A stretch of 7,379 bases of DNA from Pseudomonadota bacterium (GTDB lineage: Bacteria; Pseudomonadota; Gammaproteobacteria; Burkholderiales; Eutrophovitaceae). Made by a program: the position numbers and the translations under genes. This document shows positions 1 to 5,913 of the stretch, piece by piece (the stretch's first letter is position 1; each line of letters begins with the position of its first letter). The stretch covers positions 1-7,379 of the forward strand of contig PAHB01000119.1 in assembly GCA_002704665.1 (NCBI GenBank), read 5' to 3'. Under the pieces are notes generated by a model. It saw only the letters and a program-made list of their open reading frames with translations, did not search any database and was not told the DNA's origin.

Positions 1-696
1 AATTGCCTTGTGGAGCAAAAAATAGATTCTTTGATGGCAAGAACTCGCCGTAGACCAAGTGTGACAGGTGATGTTAATGTTTTTGAAACACTGGTTTTTT
101 GTTGCTTGGTAGGCGGATTTGGGCTTTCAATTTTGTATTTTTTGATTAATCCGTTAACTATGTGGTTAACTCTTGCCACGTTTGTTGGATACGCCATAAT
201 TTACACTGTTGTTTTGAAACCTTTGACACCTCAAAATATTGTAATCGGCGGGGCTTCAGGTGCGATGCCTCCGGTATTGGGTTGGGCAGCCGTTACGGGT
301 GAAATTTCTCATGAACCTCTGCTACTTTTTTTAATAATATTTGCATGGACTCCACCACATTTTTGGTCATTAGCTCTGTACAGGAAAGACGAGTATGCAA
401 AAGCGGGGGTGCCAATGCTGCCCGTTACCCATGGCGATAAATTTACTCAGATCCAAGTTTTACTTTATACCATTATTTTGTTTGCAGTTACTTTACTGCC
501 TTTTGCTGTTGGCATGAGTGGTTTGATTTATCTACTTGGAGCATTAAGCTTAAATTCGATTTTTTTAGTATATGCTATCAAAATCTGCAGAAATTATAGC
601 GATAAACTAGCGCGGTCAACCTTCCGATACTCTATCCTGTATTTGGCTGGCTTGTTTGCTGTTTTATTATTTGATCATTATTTTAAGATTGCGTAG
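1..696 (+). CDS. cyoE: Protoheme IX farnesyltransferase (heme O synthase), 5'-truncated by the window edge
   Basis: CyoE/CtaB is a UbiA-superfamily inner-membrane prenyltransferase that adds farnesyl to heme b, making heme O for heme-copper oxidases. The frame is open to base 1. The first visible residues, N-C-L-V-E-Q-K-I-D, are the family's first Asp-rich motif followed by MARTRRRP, so the GTG at 10 is an internal valine. Roughly the first 60-70 residues, including the first membrane segments, are missing. Numbering from base 1, GASGAMPPVLGW lies near residues 84-95 and PPHFWSLALYRKDEYAKAG near 118-136, followed by PMLPVTHG, the second conserved cytosolic loop. About six or seven hydrophobic segments are visible, and the C-terminal ARSTFRYSILYLAGLFA stretch is typical. 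The first Asp of the motif is Glu here. The SCO gene follows after 2 bases, consistent with the end of a cytochrome c oxidase operon. The symbol ctaB is equally valid. Confidence 0.95.
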   Translation, partial: NCLVEQKIDSLMARTRRRPSVTGDVNVFETLVFCCLVGGFGLSILYFLINPLTMWLTLATFVGYAIIYTVVLKPLTPQNIVIGGASGAMPPVLGWAAVTGEISHEPLLLFLIIFAWTPPHFWSLALYRKDEYAKAGVPMLPVTHGDKFTQIQVLLYTIILFAVTLLPFAVGMSGLIYLLGALSLNSIFLVYAIKICRNYSDKLARSTFRYSILYLAGLFAVLLFDHYFKIA

Positions 697-698
697 TT

Positions 699-1298
699 GT
701 GCCTAACCAATATAAGACTTTTCTTTATATCTTTTTGTATCTCGTGTCGCTAGTTGTTCTGATTAGTTGCAAAGGGACTCAAAAACTAAACTTTATCGGC
801 ACAGATATAACAGGTATCGAAATTGTCGATGAGGCGGTATTGATGGATTACAATGGCCGTAAGACAAAGCTCCAAGATTTCAAGGATAAGGCTATTATAT
901 TATTCTTTGGTTTTACCAGCTGTCCCGATGTATGTCCAAGTGCTTTGGCAAAGTTTGACCTTGTTGTTGAGGGTTTGGGTGAAAAAGCGGATAAAATTAG
1001 AGTTATTTTTGTTTCCCTTGATCCAGAGCGGGATGATCCTGATGTTTTGAGGACTTACGTAACGAGTTTTAATGATAATTTTATCGGGTTAACTGGATCG
1101 GAGTCTGAACTGTCAAAACTAGCTAAATCCTATAAAATTTTTTATCAAAAAACCTTCGAAGCTGATGGGGAATACACTATCGATCATTTCTCTGGTGCTT
1201 ATTTGATAGATAACTCCGGAAGACCGAGAGTACTGATAGGTCATACGCAAGCTGTGGGCGATATTGTTAAAGATGTCTTACAAATTTTAGATAGCTAG
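699..1298 (+). CDS. SCO1/SenC/PrrC-family copper chaperone, predicted lipoprotein
   Basis: The product is a thioredoxin-fold copper-binding protein that helps assemble the CuA centre of cytochrome c oxidase, outside the inner membrane. At 199 aa it has normal family length. Residues 7-23 are a hydrophobic signal segment ending in the lipobox LISC, so Cys24 is the probable lipidated N-terminus. The copper site is FTSCPDVCP (Cys75 and Cys79) with the distal His163 in DHFSGAYLID. FVSLDPERD (104-112) is also family-typical. The start is GTG at 699, two bases after the cyoE stop. An in-frame TAA at 684-686 leaves no room for an earlier start, and the signal peptide reads properly from here. No clear Shine-Dalgarno is visible, so translation is probably coupled to cyoE. 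The gene ends 17 bases from the convergent rpoH stop, with no recognisable terminator between. Confidence 0.94.
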   Translation: MPNQYKTFLYIFLYLVSLVVLISCKGTQKLNFIGTDITGIEIVDEAVLMDYNGRKTKLQDFKDKAIILFFGFTSCPDVCPSALAKFDLVVEGLGEKADKIRVIFVSLDPERDDPDVLRTYVTSFNDNFIGLTGSESELSKLAKSYKIFYQKTFEADGEYTIDHFSGAYLIDNSGRPRVLIGHTQAVGDIVKDVLQILDS

Positions 1299-1315
1299 AA
1301 ATGGTTATTTAAGGC

Positions 1316-2194
1316 TTATGATTGTTGAGAACTGATAAAACCGGATTTTGCCATTTCATCTTTTAACTGCTTCATAGCTTTAGTTTCAATTTGTCTCACT
1401 CGTTCAGCGGAGAGACCTAACTCAGTTGCTATCTCTTGGAGAGTCGACCCCTTGCCTTCTTTCAGCCATCTCCAAGTGATTATCTTTTGGCTTCTAGCTG
1501 GTAATGTTTTCAGTGCCTTCTTTAATTCAAGTGTCTGGAATTCATTCCATTGTTTATTCTCAATAATATTTTGCGGCTCATCGTACACGCTGCTGAGGTA
1601 TTTTTTTGGAAACAGTGATTCCTTACTTTCATCCTCGGCTGAAGTATCGATCGTAGCCTCAGATTCGTAAAATCTCTTTTCCATATTACGAACGTCCTCA
1701 GGGGCGACCTCCAATGAGCGCGCTATATCCTCGATTTCTTTATCCGTGAGTGATTTTTCATCACGTTTTAGAGATCGAAGATTAAAAAATAATTTTCGTT
1801 GAGCTTTGGTTGTTGCTATTTTTACTAGTCTCCAGTTTTTTACTACGTATTCATTTATTTCTGCTTTGATCCAGTGGATTGCGAAGGAGACCAGACGCAC
1901 ACCCTTTTCGGGATCAAAACGGCGTACTGCCTTCATCAATCCCACGTTTCCTTCTTGTATAAGGTCAGCAAACGGTAAACCGTACCCCAAGTGATTTCGT
2001 GCTATTGAGACGACGAGCCTTAGATGTGAAAGTATAAGTTTTCGGGCTGCATCGAGATCATCCGTCTCCCTAAACTTCACCGCAAGCTGATGTTCTTGTT
2101 CTTGGGTCAGGATCGGGTACTTTTTAATCTCGGCCATGTAACCCTCGAGGCCAGCTCCGCCAGAGGGTATTGGCAGTGTTATAGCATGTGTCAT
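1316..2194 (-). CDS. rpoH: RNA polymerase heat-shock sigma factor sigma-32
   Basis: RpoH directs RNA polymerase to heat-shock promoters (chaperones, proteases). The 292-residue protein matches the family's length. Regions 2.1-2.4 lie at about residues 48-125, with LILSHLRLVVSIARN, DLIQEGNVGLMKAVRRFDP and LVSFAIHWIKAEINEYV. The RpoH box QRKLFFNLR (132-140), which separates sigma-32 from other group 3 sigmas and takes part in chaperone and FtsH control, is intact. Region 4.2 has the helix-turn-helix TLQEIATELGLSAERVRQIE (251-270). The ATG at 2192-2194 has only a weak upstream GGGAT. The gene lies 82 bases after ftsX, the usual gammaproteobacterial arrangement, so it could be read both from its own promoter in that gap and by read-through from ftsYEX. 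The promoter carries a CIRCE-like operator (2226-2252), suggesting HrcA control in addition to the usual post-transcriptional control, which I could not assess. Confidence 0.97.
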   Translation of the reverse strand: MTHAITLPIPSGGAGLEGYMAEIKKYPILTQEQEHQLAVKFRETDDLDAARKLILSHLRLVVSIARNHLGYGLPFADLIQEGNVGLMKAVRRFDPEKGVRLVSFAIHWIKAEINEYVVKNWRLVKIATTKAQRKLFFNLRSLKRDEKSLTDKEIEDIARSLEVAPEDVRNMEKRFYESEATIDTSAEDESKESLFPKKYLSSVYDEPQNIIENKQWNEFQTLELKKALKTLPARSQKIITWRWLKEGKGSTLQEIATELGLSAERVRQIETKAMKQLKDEMAKSGFISSQQS

Positions 2195-2222
2195 ATAGTC
2201 AATATCCCATAAATTTTTGTCT

Positions 2223-2252
2223 ATTTTAGCACTCTGTGTTTGTGAGTGCCAG
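2223..2252 (-). promoter_or_regulatory. Predicted rpoH promoter (sigma-70 type, extended -10)
   Basis: Read on the minus strand there is CTGGCA (2252-2247, 4/6 to TTGACA), an 18-base spacer, and TAAAAT (2228-2223, 5/6 to TATAAT) preceded by TG-C, an extended -10. Transcription would start near 2216, giving a leader of about 22 bases. The -35 falls in the distal CIRCE arm and the -10 overlaps the proximal arm, so operator occupancy would block polymerase. I did not find a convincing sigma-32-type promoter in this gap. Confidence 0.55.
2226..2252. promoter_or_regulatory. CIRCE-type operator (predicted HrcA binding site) upstream of rpoH
   Basis: On the plus strand the sequence reads TTAGCACTC, nine bases (2235-2243), then GAGTGCCAG. 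The CIRCE consensus is TTAGCACTC-N9-GAGTGCTAA. The arm proximal to rpoH is a 9/9 match and the distal arm 7/9, with exactly the canonical 9-base spacer. CIRCE is the operator of HrcA, a repressor whose activity depends on GroEL. The site lies between the ftsX stop and the rpoH start and covers the best minus-strand promoter for rpoH, so repression of rpoH is the natural reading. HrcA itself is not in the window, and function is inferred from the motif alone. Confidence 0.8.
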
Positions 2253-2276
2253 CTATTTTGTAAGTTGCTGTTTGTT

Positions 2277-3182
2277 CTAAGTGTTTTCTAGTCTTTTTAG
2301 GTGCCGAGTTGTCGATAACCATGCCCCAATCCAACCTAATGTAACCGCAAAGCTAACGACAAATAGGATTTGGCTAGACCTAAGAGAGTTCAAAATTAAT
2401 TCTGAATCATAGAAATTTGCAAAAACTTCAAGATTTACATTAACTACGTATAAGAAACCGGCGGTTGTTACAATGGCCAAAAGGGCGCTGAGCAATCCTT
2501 GAGTAACTCCAAAATATAAGAAAGGTCTTCTTATAAACCCATTCGTTGCTCCGATTAATTTTGAAACCTCAATTTCCTCTTGCTGAATTAGGATTTGTAA
2601 TCTGATTGTGTTAAAGGTAGTAACGAGGACCGAGGTTCCTAGAAAAATTGACAATACCCATACGATTATTTTGGCTAGTTTTACCAATGTGTGGACTTTA
2701 TTAATCCAATTAGAATCTATTTGAACGCTCTCTACTCCCGGCAAGCGCTCTATTTCTTCTTGAAAATATTTAATACGGTCTGGGTCAGTGCTACGTGGCG
2801 ATACCAGAAACGCATCCGGCAAGGGATTTCCCTCGATGTCCATAATGAAATCCTGTAAATCTTCGCGTTTTTGGAGATTGGCCATAGCTTTTTGCTTGGG
2901 GATAAAAATTATATTCGACACTTCGGGTAATTCTGTAAGGCTATTTTCTAATTCAGTAACTACGGTTCTGTTGGCGTCTAAATCAAGAAAAATACTTATC
3001 TGAGGTTCCGACGTTAACGAGTCCGTATATTTAGAAAGATTTTCTATCGCCAAATAAAAAATCAGAGGTAATGTTAGAGATAAACTAAAAACAATGATAT
3101 TTAAAAGGCCATAGGTTGGATTGTTACATATCTGACGAAAAGCCTGTTTTGCGGCATCAATGTGTCCAAAAAAAAATCCCAT
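2277..3182 (-). CDS. ftsX: Cell division protein FtsX (permease-like subunit of FtsEX)
   Basis: FtsX is the membrane partner of the FtsE ATPase. The complex sits at the divisome and drives septal peptidoglycan hydrolysis through periplasmic amidase activators such as EnvC. The protein is 301 aa. A cytosolic N-terminus precedes TM1 (about 26-46), followed by a large periplasmic domain (about 50-165) containing the conserved NPLPDAF (119-125). TM2 is at about 170-190, then the family signature NTIRLQI...EEIEVSKLIGATNGFIRRPF (191-221), TM3 at about 223-248 and TM4 at about 271-292. The ATG at 3180-3182 directly abuts the ftsE stop (TAA-ATG, no gap) and has a good Shine-Dalgarno inside the ftsE tail. 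ftsX ends 82 bases before rpoH. Confidence 0.95.
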   Translation of the reverse strand: MGFFFGHIDAAKQAFRQICNNPTYGLLNIIVFSLSLTLPLIFYLAIENLSKYTDSLTSEPQISIFLDLDANRTVVTELENSLTELPEVSNIIFIPKQKAMANLQKREDLQDFIMDIEGNPLPDAFLVSPRSTDPDRIKYFQEEIERLPGVESVQIDSNWINKVHTLVKLAKIIVWVLSIFLGTSVLVTTFNTIRLQILIQQEEIEVSKLIGATNGFIRRPFLYFGVTQGLLSALLAIVTTAGFLYVVNVNLEVFANFYDSELILNSLRSSQILFVVSFAVTLGWIGAWLSTTRHLKRLENT

Positions 3183-3842
3183 TTAATTAAGTTCTCCATT
3201 TTTAAGCGAAATTTGCCGAGCCTGCATACTTTCAACCATCGCAGTATTATGGGTCGCGACAACAACAGTCACTCCAACTTGGTTAAAATCCTTTAGTATT
3301 TCAATAATCTCTCTTTCGTAGGCAACGTCAAGATTCGCCGTGGGTTCATCAGCTAATAAGATGGCTGGTCTATTGATTATTGCTCTAGCGATACAAAGCC
3401 TTTGTTGCTCCCCGCCCGACAAAGTAACCGGCATTGATTGTTCTTTTTTCAACAAGCCTACTTTATCGAGTGCCGCGCGAACACGACTAGGAATTTCCGA
3501 CCTCCGAAATCCTGAAATACGTAGGGGTAGAGCAACGTTATCAAAAACATTCCTGTCATTCAAAAGTTTTGAGTCTTGAAAAATCAAACCGTAATTTCGC
3601 CTCAGAAAAGGAAGCGACCTCGGATTAATGTTAGTAACATTTTGGCCGTTAATGAAGATATGTCCCTCGGATGGTTTTTCCACTAATCCCATTAATCTTA
3701 AAAGCGTTGTTTTTCCGGCTCCCGAGTGTCCGGTGACAAACACCATTTCTCCTTCACTAACCGAAACGCTTATTTTTTTTAAGATAGGAACATTTTCCCT
3801 ATATTTCTTTGTGATTTTTTCTAGTTGAATCATTGATGACAT
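3183..3842 (-). CDS. ftsE: Cell division ATP-binding protein FtsE (ABC ATPase subunit of FtsEX)
   Basis: FtsE is the cytosolic ATPase that powers FtsX; here the two genes are adjacent without a gap. All ABC motifs are present in the 219-aa product: Walker A GHSGAGKTT (38-46), the Q-loop in IFQD (Gln89), the signature LSGGEQQR (141-148), Walker B ILLADEP (161-167), the D-loop NLD (170-172) and the switch histidine His198 in VATHNT. FtsE-like features include the short length and the MGLVEKPSEGHIFINGQNV stretch. The start is uncertain. ATG at 3842 gives MSSMIQLEKI, while ATG at 3833 gives MIQLEKI, which is closer to the family's usual beginning. Neither has a recognisable Shine-Dalgarno. It lies 49 bases after ftsY in the same direction, the usual ftsYEX operon. 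Confidence 0.96.
   Translation of the reverse strand: MSSMIQLEKITKKYRENVPILKKISVSVSEGEMVFVTGHSGAGKTTLLRLMGLVEKPSEGHIFINGQNVTNINPRSLPFLRRNYGLIFQDSKLLNDRNVFDNVALPLRISGFRRSEIPSRVRAALDKVGLLKKEQSMPVTLSGGEQQRLCIARAIINRPAILLADEPTANLDVAYEREIIEILKDFNQVGVTVVVATHNTAMVESMQARQISLKNGELN
3193..3197 (-). promoter_or_regulatory. Ribosome binding site of ftsX inside the ftsE coding end
   Basis: The minus strand carries GGAGA 10 bases before the ftsX ATG, formed by the ftsE codons for Gly-Glu. It is the clearest Shine-Dalgarno in the window. Together with the abutting stop/start it supports the ftsX start at 3182 and coupled production of FtsE and FtsX. Confidence 0.6.
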
Positions 3843-3891
3843 TTATAAAGGAACCAAGTTTATGTTGAGATAGGACTTTCTAAATCTGGTC

Positions 3892-4785
3892 TTACTGCAG
3901 CAAGGTTGAAACAAACTTATCAGCTTCAAAGACTTGCAAATCTTCGATATTTTCACCCGTACCTATAAATCGAATAGGTATACTTTTTTCTTGTGCTAGA
4001 GCGACTATTGACCCACCTTTCGCACTCCCGTCTAGTTTTGTTAATATTATACCGTCCAATCCAACACTTCCATCGAAGACTGTGACTTGGTTTATATTGT
4101 TCTGGCCCAAGTTTGAGTCAATGGTCAATAAAGTTTCTACTATTGCGTCTGGATTAGCCTTATTGATGACTTTTCTCATTTTGGCTAGTTCTTGCATTAA
4201 GTTATTTTGGTTCGGTAATCGCCCTGCTGTGTCGATTAAGGTAACGTCGATTTGTTTGTCCAAGCTTGTTTGTATTGCTTGATAAGCGATGCTAGCTGGG
4301 TCCCGTTTGTTGTTTTTTACTACTTCAATCGATAATTTATCACCCCAACTTGAGATTTGCTCTATCCCTGCGGCCCTAAAAGTGTCTGCGGCGCCAAGAA
4401 GTACAGATAAGTTTTTTCTTTTGATATGGTTAGCGAGCTTAGCGCAAGTTGTAGTTTTTCCGGATCCGTTTACTCCAACAAGAAAAAGTACCATTGATTG
4501 GTGTTTTTTGAACATAAGCGGTTTTTCGAGTGGCCTTATTATAGTCAGAAGCTCTTGCGAGAGAATATGCCGCATTTCCTCTAAGGGATTATGTGATTTC
4601 AAATTACATTTTCTTGAAACCTCCTTAGTTAGTCGCTTACTAGCACTGTATCCCATATCAGCGCCGAGCAAAATTTCCTCAAGCTGAGCTTCAAGTTCTA
4701 CTTTATGATCTGCCAGGGAGGCGTTAAGAAGATTCCGAATACTGTCCCAGATTTTTAATTGGGCTTTTGGTCTAGAATATTTCAT
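3892..4785 (-). CDS. ftsY: Signal recognition particle receptor FtsY (short form, NG domain only)
   Basis: FtsY is the SRP-receptor GTPase that docks Ffh-ribosome complexes at the inner membrane for co-translational insertion. The 297-aa protein has an N domain (about 10-90) and a G domain. G1 is GVNGSGKTTT (104-113), then DTFRAAGIEQ (134-143), G3 DTAGR (185-189), GQNNINQ (227-233), TKLDGSAKGG (249-258) and the closing GTGENIEDL (275-283). The acidic A domain of E. coli and Pseudomonas FtsY is absent. The protein starts with a basic amphipathic-looking stretch (about 5-24) that could serve as the membrane-targeting helix. Deviations from the usual motifs are GAADTFRAAG for AAGDTFRAAA, CAKLA for IGKLA and GTGE for GVGE. 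GIILTKLDGSAKGG and the ftsEX context identify it as FtsY rather than Ffh. The start at 4785 lacks a Shine-Dalgarno, and no convincing earlier start was seen in the 84-base gap. Confidence 0.94.
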   Translation of the reverse strand: MKYSRPKAQLKIWDSIRNLLNASLADHKVELEAQLEEILLGADMGYSASKRLTKEVSRKCNLKSHNPLEEMRHILSQELLTIIRPLEKPLMFKKHQSMVLFLVGVNGSGKTTTCAKLANHIKRKNLSVLLGAADTFRAAGIEQISSWGDKLSIEVVKNNKRDPASIAYQAIQTSLDKQIDVTLIDTAGRLPNQNNLMQELAKMRKVINKANPDAIVETLLTIDSNLGQNNINQVTVFDGSVGLDGIILTKLDGSAKGGSIVALAQEKSIPIRFIGTGENIEDLQVFEADKFVSTLLQ

Positions 4786-4799
4786 AGTAAGTAACCAAG

Positions 4800-4833
4800 T
4801 ATATTAGCAACTCTGTGTTTTGAGATTACAGCT
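4800..4833. repeat. Diverged copy of the rpoH promoter/CIRCE module in the ftsY-rsmD intergenic region
   Basis: This stretch aligns with 2222-2254 at about 28 of 35 columns, with three single-base gaps. Shared blocks in order are TTAGC, ACTCTGTGTTT, TGAG and CAGCT. At rpoH the block forms a CIRCE palindrome; here the left arm is TTAGCAACTC (one extra A) and the right arm GAGATTACAG, so the palindrome is largely lost. Both copies lie just upstream of the minus-strand gene in the same orientation. Common origin or shared regulation is inference; hand alignment only. Confidence 0.5.
4801..4809 (-). promoter_or_regulatory. Possible ftsY operon promoter (extended -10)
   Basis: The minus strand reads TG-C-TAATAT (4809-4801), an extended -10 with 4/6 to TATAAT. 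No good -35 lies at 16-18 bases. Transcription would start near 4794, only about 9 bases before the ftsY ATG, so the mRNA would be almost leaderless. The element matches the rpoH extended -10 (TG-C-TAAAAT) and lies inside a copy of the same wider sequence module. Confidence 0.35.
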
Positions 4834-4847
4834 GTATATTCTACACT
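4820..4847 (+). promoter_or_regulatory. Possible promoter of rsmD-coaD-fdx
   Basis: TTGAGA (4820-4825, 4/6 to TTGACA) is followed after 16 bases by TACACT (4842-4847, 4/6 to TATAAT). Transcription would start near 4854, about 16 bases before the rsmD ATG. The -35 overlaps the module shared with the rpoH promoter, so anything binding there could affect both divergent units. The prediction rests on weak hexamers. Confidence 0.35.
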
Positions 4848-4869
4848 CCAATCAATATAAAATAGTAGG

Positions 4870-5421
4870 ATGAAGAATAATAATCGTATAAGAATAATTG
4901 GAGGAGAATGGCGAGGTCGTTACATTACCTTTCCTCCTTTCAGTAATCTTAGGCCGACACCAAACCGAGTCAGGGAGACTTTGTTTAATTGGCTTGGTCA
5001 AACCTTGAGAGAGACAACATGTGTTGATCTATTTGCGGGTAGCGGTGCGCTTGGGTTTGAGGCTGCGTCTAGGGGAGCAAAAAAAGTAGTATTGGTGGAA
5101 AAAAATTCCTCGATTTGCAGGAGTTTGAGAGAAAATATTATTAAGTTAAATGCGGAACAAGTAGAGATCAGAAATGCAGACGCCTTGGTGTTTCTAAATA
5201 ATGGAAATAAAAAGTTTGATCTGGTTTTTTTAGATCCTCCGTTTAAAAGTGAATTTCATGCTAATATTTGGCAAGGTATTAAAAGATTAGTTCGACCTGG
5301 ATCCTTGATATATGTTGAATCAAACCGAAGACATGATTGGCCAAGCGTATTTAAAAAAAAACGGTTTTCTCAGGCAGGTCAGGTTTTTTATAGCTTGTTA
5401 GAATTTGAATCAAAATCATAA
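4870..5421 (+). CDS. rsmD: 16S rRNA (guanine(966)-N2)-methyltransferase
   Basis: RsmD uses S-adenosylmethionine to methylate N2 of G966 in 16S rRNA, acting on the assembled small subunit. The 183-aa protein shows IIGGEWRGR (9-17) and RPTPNRVRETLFNWL (28-42), both RsmD signatures. The SAM-binding motif I is VDLFAGSGALGFEAASRGA (52-70), and the catalytic motif IV LDPPF (121-125) is typical of N2-guanine/N6-adenine methyltransferases. The C-terminal IYVES (147-151) and AGQVFYSLLEFE are also family-like. The start at 4870 gives the usual short basic lead-in before IRIIGG; an AGTAGG sits immediately upstream, closer than an ideal Shine-Dalgarno. The gene is divergent from ftsY, and its stop abuts the coaD start, as in many gammaproteobacteria. 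Confidence 0.96.
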   Translation: MKNNNRIRIIGGEWRGRYITFPPFSNLRPTPNRVRETLFNWLGQTLRETTCVDLFAGSGALGFEAASRGAKKVVLVEKNSSICRSLRENIIKLNAEQVEIRNADALVFLNNGNKKFDLVFLDPPFKSEFHANIWQGIKRLVRPGSLIYVESNRRHDWPSVFKKKRFSQAGQVFYSLLEFESKS

Positions 5422-5913
5422 ATGTATAGAAAAATAGTTTATCCGGGGACATTTGATCCCTTGACATGTGGTCACGAAGACCTTGTGCGACGAGCTTCAA
5501 AATTATTTGATGAGGTAGTAGTTGCGGTGGCCGGCAGCGGAGGTAAAACTCCTTTTTTTGAACTTAACCAAAGAGTACAGATTGCGAGAGAAGCATTGTC
5601 TTACCTTGAAAACGTTAAGGTAGAAAGTTTTGGTGGCCTTTTGATTGATTTTTTGAGGCAAAAGGAAACAAATGTGGTTCTCCGGGGCTTGAGGGCAGTG
5701 TCAGACTTTGAGTATGAATTTCAACTAGCTGGAATGAATCGGGACCTTTATCCTGATGTAGAAACATTATTTTTAACGCCCGCGGAAAAGTATATGTTTA
5801 TTTCGGCAACCATGGTTAGAGAAATTGCAAATTTTGGTGGCGACATTTCGAAATTTGTGAACCCGGTAGTGTTGGAACACTTTAAAAAGAAGGCAAAGAC
5901 GGATACATATTAA
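5422..5913 (+). CDS. coaD: Phosphopantetheine adenylyltransferase (PPAT)
   Basis: CoaD transfers AMP from ATP to 4'-phosphopantetheine, giving dephospho-CoA, the penultimate step of coenzyme A synthesis, in the cytosol. At 163 aa it has typical length. The nucleotidyltransferase motif is YPGTFDPLTCGH (7-18), where His18 is the TxGH histidine. The usual PITNGH has Cys in place of Asn at residue 16. RGLRAVSDFEYEFQLAGMNR (88-107) and the ATP-site motif FISATMVREIA (126-136, usually ISSTxVREIA) are present. The ATG directly abuts the rsmD stop (TAA-ATG) without a visible Shine-Dalgarno, and the coaD stop shares one base with the next ATG (TAATG). The three genes are therefore probably translated in a coupled way. 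Confidence 0.97.
   Translation: MYRKIVYPGTFDPLTCGHEDLVRRASKLFDEVVVAVAGSGGKTPFFELNQRVQIAREALSYLENVKVESFGGLLIDFLRQKETNVVLRGLRAVSDFEYEFQLAGMNRDLYPDVETLFLTPAEKYMFISATMVREIANFGGDISKFVNPVVLEHFKKKAKTDTY

Noticed and set aside
10..12. GTG as the start of cyoE
   Set aside because: The frame is open upstream to base 1, and residues N-C-L-V fit the conserved motif, so the GTG encodes an internal valine of a truncated gene.
2195..2276. Sigma-32-type or other alternative promoter for rpoH autoregulation
   Set aside because: No CTTGAAA/CCCCAT-like pair was found at proper spacing in the gap; only the sigma-70-like promoter under the CIRCE element is supportable.
4289..4687. 132-residue plus-strand open frame inside ftsY
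   Set aside because: It is antisense to well-conserved FtsY G-domain motifs, with no recognisable domain or ribosome site. It is a shadow of ftsY.
4827..4836. Perfect 10-base palindrome TACAGCTGTA between ftsY and rsmD as a separate operator
   Set aside because: A 10-base palindrome is expected about once per kilobase and the symmetry does not extend further. It may only be part of the shared module.
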